The notes beneath the pieces were generated by a model. The model did not search any database, was not told the origin of the DNA, and saw nothing but the letters and a program-made list of their open reading frames with translations. DNA of 64,000 bases, from NCBI GenBank assembly GCA_902492455.1, contig CABULH010000010.1, forward strand, positions 68,891-132,890, written 5' to 3'. Source of the stretch: an uncultured Oscillospiraceae bacterium (GTDB lineage: Bacteria > Bacillota > Clostridia > Oscillospirales > Acutalibacteraceae). The number at the start of each line of letters is the position of its first letter. Position 1 is the stretch's first letter. Below are positions 43,146 to 51,826 of the stretch, in pieces. The translations under genes were made by a program, and so were the position numbers.

Positions 43146-44288
43146 ATGGCCAGTTTGTCTCTGAAGAGTATTTACAAAAAGTATCCAGGCGGTGTTACCG
43201 CGGTTTCCGATTTCAATCTGGAAATCAAGGACAAGGAATTTATTATTCTGGTTGGTCCTTCTGGTTGCGGCAAGTCCACCACCCTGCGAATGATCGCTGG
43301 CCTGGAAGAAATCTCCGATGGTGAGCTTTACATCGGCGACAAACTGGTCAACGATGTCGCTCCTAAAGATCGCGATATCGCCATGGTGTTCCAGAACTAT
43401 GCTCTGTATCCCCATATGACGGTGTTTGAGAACATGGCCTTCGGCCTGAAGCTGCGCAAGACCCCTAAGGATGAGATCAAGCGCCGCGTGGAAGAGGCCG
43501 CTCGTATTCTGGATATCGCTCACCTGCTGGATCGCAAGCCGAAGGCTTTGTCCGGCGGTCAGCGTCAGCGTGTTGCCCTGGGCCGTGCCATTGTGCGTGA
43601 GCCGAAGGTCTTCCTGCTGGACGAACCGCTGTCCAACCTGGACGCCAAGCTGCGTGCCCAGATGAGAACCGAGCTTTCCAAGCTGCATAAAAAACTGGGT
43701 ACCACCTTTATCTATGTTACCCACGACCAGACCGAAGCTATGACCATGGGTGATCGCATCGTGGTTATGGAGAGCGGTTACATTCAGCAGGTGGATACGC
43801 CCCAACACCTGTATGATATGCCCTGCAATATGTTTGTGGCCGGCTTTATCGGCAGCCCGCAGATGAATTTCATTGAATCCAAGCTGCTGAAAAAAGGCGA
43901 TACCTATTATGTGGAGTTCGGCTCCGAAGATACCAAGACTACCCGCGGCGTCAAGTTCCAGATTCCGCTGCCTGAGTTTAAGAACGAGAAGGGCGTGCTG
44001 GAGAACTATGTCGACAAGGAAGTCATGATGGGTATCCGTCCGGAAGACGTCCACGACGAGCCCCGTTACTTGGAGTCCTTGACCGACTGCAAGGTTGTGG
44101 CGGACGTGGAAGTTACCGAGCTGATGGGCGCGGAAACCTACCTGTATCTGAATGTGCAGGGCTTCAGCTTTACGGCCCGCGTGGAGCCCACCTCCACCGC
44201 CCGGCCCAGCGATACTATTGATATCGTGTTGGACAACACCAAGATCCATCTGTTTGATAAGGAAACCGAGCGCGCTATTTGTCATTAA
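43146..44288 (+). CDS. ugpC: Sugar ABC transporter ATP-binding protein, MsmX/UgpC type
   Basis: ATPase of 380 residues that powers carbohydrate (CUT1) ABC importers from the cytosolic face. Walker A GPSGCGKST is at 37-45, the Q loop follows, the signature ALSGGQRQR is near 136 and Walker B is FLLDEPLSNLD. The C-terminal regulatory domain contains TOBE repeats with MMGIRPEDVHDE. No permease or sugar-binding gene is adjacent, as with B. subtilis MsmX, a shared ATPase used by several importers. ATG at 43146 has GGGAGG 8 nt upstream. Codon use looks biased toward highly expressed genes (many GAG, AAG, GGT and CTG). A strong terminator follows. Confidence 0.93.
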   Translation: MASLSLKSIYKKYPGGVTAVSDFNLEIKDKEFIILVGPSGCGKSTTLRMIAGLEEISDGELYIGDKLVNDVAPKDRDIAMVFQNYALYPHMTVFENMAFGLKLRKTPKDEIKRRVEEAARILDIAHLLDRKPKALSGGQRQRVALGRAIVREPKVFLLDEPLSNLDAKLRAQMRTELSKLHKKLGTTFIYVTHDQTEAMTMGDRIVVMESGYIQQVDTPQHLYDMPCNMFVAGFIGSPQMNFIESKLLKKGDTYYVEFGSEDTKTTRGVKFQIPLPEFKNEKGVLENYVDKEVMMGIRPEDVHDEPRYLESLTDCKVVADVEVTELMGAETYLYLNVQGFSFTARVEPTSTARPSDTIDIVLDNTKIHLFDKETERAICH

Positions 44289-44296
44289 GGATTATA

Positions 44297-44334
44297 AAAA
44301 CCAGAGGAAGACAGATGTCTTCCTCTGGTTTTTT
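44297..44334 (+). terminator. Terminator after the MsmX/UgpC-type gene
   Basis: A stem of about 16 bp (AAAACCAGAGGAAGAC with its complement) with a short loop is followed by TTTTTTCTG. Confidence 0.92.
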
Positions 44335-44527
44335 CTGTAAATGACCTTTAATAGCGACCAGAGTTTATTATGGCCGAATAGTGGAGAAGCCTTCTAAAAA
44401 GTGCTGTAGAATGGATAAATATCCCAAAATCCGTTCAGACTAAAAAAATAGCGTAAAAAAAGTTGTTACAAAATTGTAAACTATTGAAAATCACTCTGGC
44501 AAACCCGCAGATTCTCTTACTTGGCCC

Positions 44528-44556
44528 TTGCAAAAAAGCGGCGGATTGTGTACAAT
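44528..44556 (+). promoter_or_regulatory. Promoter of the PucR/CdaR-like regulator
   Basis: TTGCAA (44528-44533) and TACAAT (44551-44556) are 17 nt apart. The leader to 44707 is about 145 nt. The preceding AT-rich stretch 44335-44527 holds no gene; it contains a TTACAA-AA-TTGTAA inverted repeat near 44464-44479. Confidence 0.65.
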
Positions 44557-44706
44557 ACTTATAATACCCGTAGTGTTGTAAGACGGCGGACGGTCTAGAT
44601 GTAGCCCCGTTGCCGCTTCGGACTCAAACATGAATCTTTCCTGCGGCACCTGTTATTCAGGAGGGGGAGGATTCGGGGAATAAATTAAAAAAGGGGACGT
44701 TACTGT

Positions 44707-45792
44707 ATGTCTAACAGGCTTTTCCAAGGCGTCGTCCATCAGATGCGGGAGGCGATAGACCGCACCATCGGCGTGATCGACGAAACGATGGCCATCATTG
44801 CCTGCAGCGATCTGGGGCGGATCGGCGAAGTCAGCAATTCCGTGACCATGGAATCTTTCTCTGCACAGGAGGCTTTTGTCCGCGACGGCTATACCTACAA
44901 GGCTTTTGGCTCCCGGCCGCGCAGCGAGCATATTCTCTTTGTGGAGGGTACCGACGAACAGGCGGCTAAATTTGCTGCTCTGCTGGCAGTGTCTCTGGCG
45001 AGCATCAAACAGTATTATGATGAGAAATATGACCGGGGCAACTTTGTCAAGAATGTGATTATGGACAACATTCTTCCCGGTGATATCTATCTGAAAGCCC
45101 GGGAACTCCGGTTCAATAACGATGTCAACCGTGTTGTGTTGCTGATCCGTATTGCCGCGCATACGGATATCTCCGCTTATGATATCGTGCAGAATCTTTT
45201 CCCGGATAAGAACAAGGATTTCGTGATCAATATCAACGAAACCGACATCGCTTTGGTGAAGGAGATCCGCTCGGGCATTGACAGCAAGGATTTGGAGAAG
45301 CTGGCGCGTTCGATTGTGGATACCCTTTCCGGCGAATTCTATACTCAGGCCACTGTGGGCATCGGCACCGTGGTGGAGGGTATCAAGGATCTGGCCCGGT
45401 CTTTTAAAGAGGCACAGGTCGCCCTGGAAGTGGGCAAGGTGTTCGACACCGAAAAGACCATTGTCAGCTATGATAATCTCGGCATTGCACGCCTGATTTA
45501 TCAGCTGCCTACCACCCTGTGCGAGATGTTCCTGCGCGAGGTGTTTAAGAAAGGTTCCATCGATTCCCTGGATCAGGAGACTCTGTTCACCATCCAACGG
45601 TTCTTTGAGAATAACCTCAATGTTTCCGAGACTTCCCGGAAGCTGTTTGTCCACCGGAATACCCTGGTTTACCGGTTGGAAAAGATTAAGCGCCTGACCG
45701 GCCTTGATCTGCGGGAGTTCGATGACGCGATTGTGTTCAAGGTGGCCCTGATGGTTAAGAAATACCTGATTGCCAATCCGGTTAAATATTGA
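44707..45792 (+). CDS. PucR/CdaR-family transcriptional regulator
   Basis: Cytosolic DNA-binding regulator of 361 residues. An N-terminal sensor-like region (1-125) and a GGDEF-like/CdaR middle domain (about 140-260, ARSFKEAQVALEVGK) precede a C-terminal PucR-type helix-turn-helix. The latter reads LNVSETSRKLFVHRNTLVYR followed by LEKIKRLTGLDLR near 300-335. Family members respond to purines or sugar diacids; the ligand here is unknown. ATG at 44707 has AAAGGGGA 9 nt upstream. It follows the orphan sugar-transport ATPase gene and precedes ftsE, each separated by its own signals. The link to sugar uptake is inference only. Confidence 0.82.
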   Translation: MSNRLFQGVVHQMREAIDRTIGVIDETMAIIACSDLGRIGEVSNSVTMESFSAQEAFVRDGYTYKAFGSRPRSEHILFVEGTDEQAAKFAALLAVSLASIKQYYDEKYDRGNFVKNVIMDNILPGDIYLKARELRFNNDVNRVVLLIRIAAHTDISAYDIVQNLFPDKNKDFVININETDIALVKEIRSGIDSKDLEKLARSIVDTLSGEFYTQATVGIGTVVEGIKDLARSFKEAQVALEVGKVFDTEKTIVSYDNLGIARLIYQLPTTLCEMFLREVFKKGSIDSLDQETLFTIQRFFENNLNVSETSRKLFVHRNTLVYRLEKIKRLTGLDLREFDDAIVFKVALMVKKYLIANPVKY

Positions 45793-45798
45793 TTGATG

Positions 45799-45838
45799 GG
45801 CCTTTCCGGTTCCGCCGACTGGCGGAACCGGAAAGGCT
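45799..45838. other. Long perfect hairpin without a T tract
   Basis: GCCTTTCCGGTTCCGCC pairs with GGCGGAACCGGAAAGGC around a short loop, directly after the regulator's stop codon. It is followed by TTAAAAAC rather than T residues, so it may protect the 3' end or terminate poorly. The remaining gap to 46122 holds the weak promoter below and no gene. Confidence 0.5.
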
Positions 45839-45914
45839 TAAAAACAACGTTTCGGCATTGCCGACGTATGGAGTATCCCCGCTCTCCTGCCTGAGAGACG
45901 GAAAAAATTGTGGC

Positions 45915-45944
45915 TTGCTCCCTGCCTCCCGCCCGGGTTATGAT
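45915..45944 (+). promoter_or_regulatory. Possible promoter of the ftsEX cluster
   Basis: TTGCTC (45915-45920) and TATGAT (45939-45944) are 18 nt apart. The match is modest. No other candidate is better in the gap before ftsE. Confidence 0.4.
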
Positions 45945-46122
45945 AAAGGTGAAACGGGTGAGGAGAATAAATAAGAAAACAGCGGCGCCTATGGCGTGTA
46001 ACATATAAGGCCGCGGCTGCGTGAAGCGGCGGCATAGCGGTAGAGGGCGGAAGCCTGAAAAGAGCGGATGAACGCCTGTATTCGACCTTATTCGGCCGAA
46101 CCCGACAGAAGGGGGTGATCCT

Positions 46123-46830
46123 TTGATTGAATTCAAAGGAGTTTACAAGACGTACGACAACGGGACCAAGGCCCTGAAAGATATCAATATCCGGATCGAC
46201 AAAGGGGAGTTTGTGTTTATTGTCGGCGCATCCGGAGCCGGAAAAAGCACTCTGCTGAAACTGATCATGCGGGAAGAGGTGGCCAACGCCGGCGAGGTCA
46301 TCGTCAATGATTTTAAGCTGTCCAAGCTGAAACGCCGGGAGATCCCGTATGTGCGGCGCACGATGGGTATTGTATTCCAGGATTTTCGACTGATTAACAA
46401 TATGACAGTATTCGACAATGTGGCCTTTGCCATGCGGGTGACCGGCGCGTCGCGGCGGGATATCCGCAAGAGGGTGCCCTATATTCTGGGACTGGTAGGA
46501 CTGCAGAACAAGGCCCGGAATTATCCTATGGAACTTTCTGGCGGCGAACAGCAGCGGGTGGGTCTGGCCCGGGCGCTGGTAAACAATCCGTCTTTGATTA
46601 TCGCGGATGAGCCCACGGGCAATATCGATCCCGAAATGTCCTATGAAATTGTGGAGCTGCTCAGTGAAATCAACCGCCGGGGAACCACCATTCTCATGGT
46701 CACCCATGAGCACGATCTCGTGCAAAAGTTCCATCGCCGGGTAGTAGAAATCCGGGACGGCTGTGTTGTAGCTGACGACGGATACCGGGGCGAGGGAGCA
46801 GAACAGGGGGCCAGCTATGAAATTCAGTAG
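46123..46830 (+). CDS. ftsE: Cell division ATP-binding protein FtsE
   Basis: ABC-type ATPase of 235 residues. It pairs with FtsX at the division site or lateral wall to switch on a peptidoglycan hydrolase. Walker A GASGAGKST is at 35-43, the signature LSGGEQQR is near 138, and Walker B LIIADEPTGNID follows, the ID ending typical of FtsE. The start is TTG at 46123 with AAGGGGG 7 nt upstream. The 3' end overlaps ftsX by 14 nt, so the two are coupled. The M23 and S41 genes downstream match the usual Firmicute ftsEX-hydrolase cluster. Confidence 0.96.
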   Translation: MIEFKGVYKTYDNGTKALKDINIRIDKGEFVFIVGASGAGKSTLLKLIMREEVANAGEVIVNDFKLSKLKRREIPYVRRTMGIVFQDFRLINNMTVFDNVAFAMRVTGASRRDIRKRVPYILGLVGLQNKARNYPMELSGGEQQRVGLARALVNNPSLIIADEPTGNIDPEMSYEIVELLSEINRRGTTILMVTHEHDLVQKFHRRVVEIRDGCVVADDGYRGEGAEQGASYEIQ

Positions 46831-47707
46831 TATCCGATATTTGATGCGGGAAGGCTTCCGCAACCTGTGGCAGAACCGTTTTATGGCTATTGCTTCTATC
46901 GGCGTGCTGGTTTCCTGCCTGCTGCTGACCGGCGGCGCTTATTTGATCTTCGCCAATATCGATCACATCTTCGATTGGGTATATGAGCAAAACGTGGTGG
47001 TGGTCTTTGCCGACCAGGAATGCACCGAGGAAGAGATCATCCAATTGGGTGAAAAGATCCAAAGCATTACCAATGTGGCGGCGGTGGAACATCGGTCCAA
47101 GGATGAGCTGCTGGAAGAAATGGCCGATTCCATGCCTGGCGCCATTTTTGAGGATTTGAAAGAGGACAATCCCCTTCAGGATGCCTTCGTTGTATCTTTT
47201 GTGGATCTGAGCAAATTTGACGCTACGCTGATGCAGCTGAAGGAAATTCCTCATGTGGAATCCGTCGCCAATAATTCGGATCTGGCGGATCAGCTTACCA
47301 AGGTGCGGCAGATTGTGCTGGCGGTAGGTGGCTGGATTATCGGTATCCTGTTGCTGGTATCTCTCTTTATCATCGCCAACACCATCAAGCTGACGGTATA
47401 TAACCGCCGCTTGGAGATTTATATCATGAAATCTGTGGGCGCCACCCGGGCGTTTATCCGTACCCCCTTTGTTATCGAGGGTATTGTCCTGGGGCTGTTG
47501 TCCGGTATGCTGTCTTATGGGATTCTGTATTTTGTCTATGACCGGCTGACCGGAATGCTCACCTTTGATAATCAGATGTTCGACCTGCTGCCCTTCTCCA
47601 GTGTTTGGTGGATCATGCTGATTGGGTTCCTGTCCGCCGGCGTGCTCACCGGTATGTGCGGCAGCGCCATATCCATGGGCAAGTATTTAAAAGAAGAAGG
47701 AGGCTGA
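46817..47707 (+). CDS. ftsX: Cell division protein FtsX
   Basis: Permease-like membrane subunit of FtsEX, 296 residues. A cytosolic N-terminus ending in RNRF-type residues is followed by the first membrane helix (about 22-45). The extracytoplasmic domain (about 46-165) senses or activates the hydrolase. Three more helices lie in the second half, with the conserved KSVGATRAFIR between helices 2 and 3. ATG at 46817 lies inside ftsE, with AGGGGG just upstream. It does not transport; it transmits ATP-driven movement to the M23-type protein encoded next. Confidence 0.95.
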   Translation: MKFSSIRYLMREGFRNLWQNRFMAIASIGVLVSCLLLTGGAYLIFANIDHIFDWVYEQNVVVVFADQECTEEEIIQLGEKIQSITNVAAVEHRSKDELLEEMADSMPGAIFEDLKEDNPLQDAFVVSFVDLSKFDATLMQLKEIPHVESVANNSDLADQLTKVRQIVLAVGGWIIGILLLVSLFIIANTIKLTVYNRRLEIYIMKSVGATRAFIRTPFVIEGIVLGLLSGMLSYGILYFVYDRLTGMLTFDNQMFDLLPFSSVWWIMLIGFLSAGVLTGMCGSAISMGKYLKEEGG

Positions 47708-47713
47708 CTTCCC

Positions 47714-48958
47714 GTGAAAAAACAGGGAAAATGGATTCGACTGGCAGCGATGCTGTCCGCTCTGACAATTTTGGCGGGGTCTCCCGCCGTCTTTCCCGTA
47801 TCCGCGGCAAAAACGGAGGCGGAGCTGAACAAGGAGATCGAACAGCTGAAGAAAGAACAGCAGGAACTGAAGAATCAGATCAGCAATAACAGCGGTAAGC
47901 TGATGACGCTTCAGGAAGAGCAGAATAATTACAAGAAGCAAATTGATAATGCCAGAAAACGGATTAATCTGCTCATGGATCAGGTGGAGGCCTACGAGGC
48001 GGAGATTCAGCAAATCAACGACGTCATCGCTGCCAAGGATAAGGAAATCGAAGAAAAACTGGCGGAAAAACAAGAGACCTATGATAAATTGCAGAAGCGT
48101 CTGCGGGCAATCAACAAAACCGGCGGTATGACAGGCATGCAGATGCTGATGGATACCGATGGATATGTGGATTATCTTATCAAGTCCAAGGTGACCGAGC
48201 AACTGGCAAAGAATACCCAATCCATGATGGATGAAATGGATGCTGCCCTTCAGGAGATCAACGAGGTTAAAGAGGAGCAGGAGAAGCAGCGGAAGCTGGC
48301 GGCTGCTCAGCAGCAGATTATAGAAAAGCTGCAGAAGGAAAATGAGTCTCAGAAGAAGGAAATGGAAAATCTGTATAAGATTGTCCAGAAGAATGCTCAA
48401 AATCTGCAGTCACAGGTCAATCAGGATAAGGCCGCGCTGGAAGCCGCCGCCAAGGAAGAGGCCAAGCTGGAGAAAGAGCTGGAAGAGCTGGCTAAAAAGG
48501 GCGACGAGGATTATAATGGGAAATACACCAACGGCACCATGTTTTGGCCGGTGCCTGCAGTGAAGAACATATCTTCCGGCTACGGCTGGCGCTGGGGTAA
48601 ACTGCATAAGGGGATTGATATTGCCAACGGTTCGGTGCCGGTTTACGGCAAAGAGATTGTGGCGGCTGCCGACGGCGTAGTGATAAAGGCGTATAATGCC
48701 GACACCTATGGCGGCGGCTATGGCTACCATGTTATGGTCGATCACGGCGTGGACGCCAAGGGAAGAAAAATAGTTACCCTCTATGCCCATTGCTCTAAGC
48801 TGAAAGTGAAGGTAGGAGATATGGTGGTGGGCGGCAAGACGGTGCTGGCTTTGGCGGGCGACACCGGCAATGTCACCGGGCCGCATCTTCACTTTGAGGT
48901 CCGGGTAAACGGTACGGCTGTGGATCCCATTGCCAATGGTTACGTCAAGCTTAAGTAA
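47714..48958 (+). CDS. EnvC/CwlO-like M23 peptidase with coiled coil
   Basis: Secreted murein hydrolase of 414 residues. A signal peptide (to about residue 33, ending VSAA) is followed by a long coiled coil (about 35-265) rich in Glu, Lys and Gln. A LytM/M23 zinc peptidase domain at the C-terminus contains HKGIDIANG and PHLHFEV, which supply the His, Asp and HxH metal ligands. The metal residues all appear present, so it may be an active endopeptidase and not only an activator. Coiled-coil M23 proteins of this type are the target of FtsEX. The GTG start at 47714 has AAGGAGG 10 nt upstream and lies 6 nt after ftsX. Confidence 0.93.
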   Translation: MKKQGKWIRLAAMLSALTILAGSPAVFPVSAAKTEAELNKEIEQLKKEQQELKNQISNNSGKLMTLQEEQNNYKKQIDNARKRINLLMDQVEAYEAEIQQINDVIAAKDKEIEEKLAEKQETYDKLQKRLRAINKTGGMTGMQMLMDTDGYVDYLIKSKVTEQLAKNTQSMMDEMDAALQEINEVKEEQEKQRKLAAAQQQIIEKLQKENESQKKEMENLYKIVQKNAQNLQSQVNQDKAALEAAAKEEAKLEKELEELAKKGDEDYNGKYTNGTMFWPVPAVKNISSGYGWRWGKLHKGIDIANGSVPVYGKEIVAAADGVVIKAYNADTYGGGYGYHVMVDHGVDAKGRKIVTLYAHCSKLKVKVGDMVVGGKTVLALAGDTGNVTGPHLHFEVRVNGTAVDPIANGYVKLK

Positions 48959-49052
48959 AATGACCCGACAAGCTCTTGACGCATAAGATGAAACGATGTT
49001 CCGGCTCTCCTAGAGCTGAAACTGGTCTGCAATAATAGAGTGTTCAACCGCG

Positions 49053-49093
49053 CTCATGGGAATATGGTCCTGCAAGGGCCTTGTTCCCATGAG
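49053..49093. other. Long imperfect hairpin between the M23 and S41 genes
   Basis: CTCATGGGAA and TTCCCATGAG form the base (49053-49093), with further pairing inside (GGTCC/GGGCC region). It lacks a T tract. It could be a weak terminator, a processing site or a leader structure for the S41 gene. Nothing else is recognised in 48959-49215. Confidence 0.4.
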
Positions 49094-49215
49094 TTTGTGG
49101 TATTCTGGTATCGAAACGCAGCGTATGCGGAATCTCAAGCCAGAGAGCAGGCTCCATACCTGCCGTTATTCCCGGATGAAGGCAGGAAAGGCGATACAGA
49201 AAGGCTAGGAACAGT

Positions 49216-50508
49216 ATGAACAAAAAAGTATCCATCGGCGTCACTCTGGCGTTGATTATCATCTCGGTCGCGCTGACCGTTTCCATCACCACGGTTGTAG
49301 CTATGCGGCAGTTCAACAACATCGTCAACGACGTGGGCAAACGGCAGGTTATGCTGGACTATGTTACCGAAATCGACAAGCTGGTGCGGGAGCACGTTTC
49401 TAATCTGGATGAAGAGAAGCTGCGCACGGCTCTGGCCCAGGGATATATTGACGGAATTGATGATCCCTATGCGGCTTATCTCACCGCCGATGAATACGCC
49501 ACGGAACTGAGCGCCAAAGAAGGGAAGGTCACCGGCTTTGGCGTCGAATTGACTCGGTCCAGCAGCGGAGAGATCGTGGTATCCCAGGTACAAAAGAATT
49601 CCCCAGCGGCAGCAGCCGGTCTGCAGCGTTACGATGTTATCACCGCTGTGGATTCAGTACCCATAGCGCAATTGGGACTGACGGAGGCACGCAGCCGTTT
49701 AGCAGGCAACAAAAAGATCATCCTCACGTACACCAGGGATGGAGAATCCAAGGCGTTGGATATCTCCGCCAGCTTGTATAATACTGTCAGTGTGGAAAGC
49801 TATCTGCTCAACGATATTACTGGTTATATCCGGATTCGCGCTTTCAACAACTTGACCTTTGAACAGTTTAAAGCCGCCTACGCGGCGTTGGAATCTCAGG
49901 GTGCAATCCATTTCATCTATGATGTGCGCAACGTCAGCGGCGGCAGTTTATCGGCGGCGGAAAGCATCGCTGGCTATCTGCTGCCCCGCGGAGTTTACGC
50001 TTATCGGATTGATCTCAAAGCAGGTACGGAAACACAATTGAAGGCAGAGGACACCTTCGAAACGGATAAAACCTCTGTGACATTGGTCAATACCCGAACC
50101 TCGGGAGTAGCGGAGTTTTTTGCCGGAGTTTTGCGGGAGCGGGGGAAAACCACGGTTTTGGGCACTAAAACCGCGGGCAGCGGCATGGTGCAGGAATATT
50201 TCACGATCACCAGCAATGGTTCCGCTATTCGTTTGTCAGTGGCAAGCTTGAATCTGCTCAACGGCAGTGCCATTGAAAAGGTTGGTATTACCCCGGATGT
50301 GGAGGTGGAGATGCCTGCTGATCAGCTTCTCTATTTTGAATTGCTGGCAGCATCGGATGACGCACAAATCCAGGCAGCGCTGAAGGCGCTGGAAAACGGG
50401 CCGCCTGTCACACCCTCCACCACGCAGCCGCCGGAGACTACGGACACGACCGCACCAGACCAAACAGAACCCTCTGCATCCACTGCTGCGAGTTCTGCTG
50501 AAGAATAA
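49216..50508 (+). CDS. S41 (CtpA-like) family protein with PDZ domain, probably catalytically inactive
   Basis: Membrane-anchored protein of 430 residues with the C-terminal processing protease layout: one N-terminal membrane segment (about 6-30), a PDZ domain (about 100-185), an S41 core (190-360) and a Thr/Pro-rich tail. In active CtpA/CtpB the core reads LVNxxTASASE, with the third position of TASASE the nucleophile Ser, followed by TFGKG with the catalytic Lys. Here the matching stretches are LVNTRTSGVAE (Gly297 at the Ser position) and KTAGSGMVQ (Ser322 at the Lys position). It therefore looks like a pseudoprotease. It lies next to ftsEX and the M23 gene, where an active Ctp is usual. 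ATG at 49216 has AAAGG upstream. Confidence 0.85.
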   Translation: MNKKVSIGVTLALIIISVALTVSITTVVAMRQFNNIVNDVGKRQVMLDYVTEIDKLVREHVSNLDEEKLRTALAQGYIDGIDDPYAAYLTADEYATELSAKEGKVTGFGVELTRSSSGEIVVSQVQKNSPAAAAGLQRYDVITAVDSVPIAQLGLTEARSRLAGNKKIILTYTRDGESKALDISASLYNTVSVESYLLNDITGYIRIRAFNNLTFEQFKAAYAALESQGAIHFIYDVRNVSGGSLSAAESIAGYLLPRGVYAYRIDLKAGTETQLKAEDTFETDKTSVTLVNTRTSGVAEFFAGVLRERGKTTVLGTKTAGSGMVQEYFTITSNGSAIRLSVASLNLLNGSAIEKVGITPDVEVEMPADQLLYFELLAASDDAQIQAALKALENGPPVTPSTTQPPETTDTTAPDQTEPSASTAASSAEE

Positions 50509-50520
50509 AACATGGAAAAA

Positions 50521-50560
50521 AGGGATTGCTGCAGAATGTTTCATTTTGCAGCAATCCCTT
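50521..50560. terminator. Terminator between S41 gene and spoIID (shared hairpin family)
   Basis: AGGGATTGCTGCAGAAT and ATTTTGCAGCAATCCCTT form a long stem with a GTTTC loop. T-rich tails exist on both strands, so it can serve both convergent genes. It belongs to the same hairpin family as 28338, 36989 and 55570. Confidence 0.85.
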
Positions 50561-50597
50561 TATGTGTCCGCCACTGTTTTATGCAGCGAGAACTGGT

Positions 50598-51629
50598 TCA
50601 GGCGTCCGCAATCTCCGCACCGGTGTAGTAATGGTGCAGGATTTCCTCCCAGTTGGAACCTTGCCGGGCTAGGTAATCCGCGCCGTATTGACTCATGCCT
50701 ACGCCGTGCCCGTATCCTTCCACCTGAAAGGTGAAGCCATCGTTTTTATATTCTACTGTAAAGCAGGCAGAACGCAGTCCCAACGCGGTGCGGATCTGCC
50801 GCCCCGTACAGGCGATCCCGCCAACCTTAATGGCGGTGACGGTGCCGGCTTCTGAACGGGTGATTTCCGGAGCGATCCAGGTATCGGCATCGCCCTCCAG
50901 AACGCAGTCCGGAAAAACAGTCTTCAAGCCCTGCGTGAATTCCTCCGGCGTAAAGGTAACAGTGGAGGCAAAATCCGGGGAGAGTTTGTCGCCGGGGCTG
51001 GGAACCGATACAAGGTAGGGATAGCCTTCCCCCCACACATTGACAGCATCCTCCGTAGTGCCGAAGCTGATGGCGTGATAAGCCGCCAGGATTGGTTCTC
51101 CTTCGTATTCCAGCCGCTTTCCCCATACGGCATCCACCGCTTCGCAGACCTTTTTATAGTATTCATCAAAACGGTCTCCCCACCGTTTTTTCAATCCTTC
51201 TTGGGTATAGGTTTCGGGGAAGGTGGAGGGAACATCGGAAAAATCCGCTCCCTTCAGATCCGGATTGGGGTTCTTCTGCTGACGGATACGCTGGACTGTA
51301 TAATAAGTGTAGGAGGCCACGGCCTGTGCCTTCATGGCTTCAACGTGATAGGTAGGATACATTTCCGACGATACAGTGCCAATCAGGAAATCCCGTACAC
51401 CGATCTCCATCACTTCTCCGGTTTTTTCATCCAATACCTTGAAACTGTCGCCTTCCGTATGGGAGGAAGGGGAAGAAGATGGGGATGGTTTGCTGCCTTT
51501 AGGATATGATGACTCCCCAACTGAAGAGGATACCGGGGGCTTGTCCTCTCCCAGTATTCCCAGAGCGGGCAGCGGAATCAACAGCAGTAGCAAAAAAACC
51601 GTCAGGATCAGCAAAGCATATCGTTTCAA
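50598..51629 (-). CDS. spoIID: Stage II sporulation protein D (SpoIID/LytB domain)
   Basis: Membrane-anchored lytic transglycosylase of 343 residues. It works with SpoIIP and SpoIIM to thin septal peptidoglycan and drive engulfment of the forespore. One N-terminal membrane helix (about 4-24) is followed by a Ser/Pro-rich linker and the SpoIID domain from about 62. The conserved SSEM motif has Glu at residue 89, corresponding to the catalytic Glu88 of B. subtilis. The KAQAVASYTYY segment follows, and the C-terminus ends with the typical GYGHGVGMSQYGA. The start is TTG at 51629 with AAGGAG 8 nt upstream. A 7-bp inverted repeat (GGATATG/CATATCC) lies about 20 nt upstream. Confidence 0.93.
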   Translation of the reverse strand: MKRYALLILTVFLLLLLIPLPALGILGEDKPPVSSSVGESSYPKGSKPSPSSSPSSHTEGDSFKVLDEKTGEVMEIGVRDFLIGTVSSEMYPTYHVEAMKAQAVASYTYYTVQRIRQQKNPNPDLKGADFSDVPSTFPETYTQEGLKKRWGDRFDEYYKKVCEAVDAVWGKRLEYEGEPILAAYHAISFGTTEDAVNVWGEGYPYLVSVPSPGDKLSPDFASTVTFTPEEFTQGLKTVFPDCVLEGDADTWIAPEITRSEAGTVTAIKVGGIACTGRQIRTALGLRSACFTVEYKNDGFTFQVEGYGHGVGMSQYGADYLARQGSNWEEILHHYYTGAEIADA

Positions 51630-51772
51630 AATCCATGCTCCTTTCTTGTCGGATATGAATATAAAGCATATCCGCACTTCATTTTTTGACGTTTATTTGG
51701 CTGAAGGGATTTTTATGCTGCCGGAATATGAAAGAATTGAGAAACAAAACTGCAAATTCGATGAGATATTCC

Positions 51773-51801
51773 TTGACTTTATCCGTTCACCTGTCTATAA
51801 T
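51773..51801 (+). promoter_or_regulatory. Promoter of the citrate synthase gene
   Basis: TTGACT (51773-51778) and TATAAT (51796-51801) are 17 nt apart, a near-consensus promoter. The start codon is 26 nt downstream of the -10 box. Confidence 0.85.
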
Positions 51802-51826
51802 GAAGGATAACTGAAAGGAATGAGCT

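Noticed and set aside
44629..44682. 17-codon frame rich in Gly in the leader of the PucR-like gene, a possible upstream regulatory peptide
   Set aside because: No SD ahead of its ATG and no conserved feature; it overlaps purine-rich leader sequence by chance.
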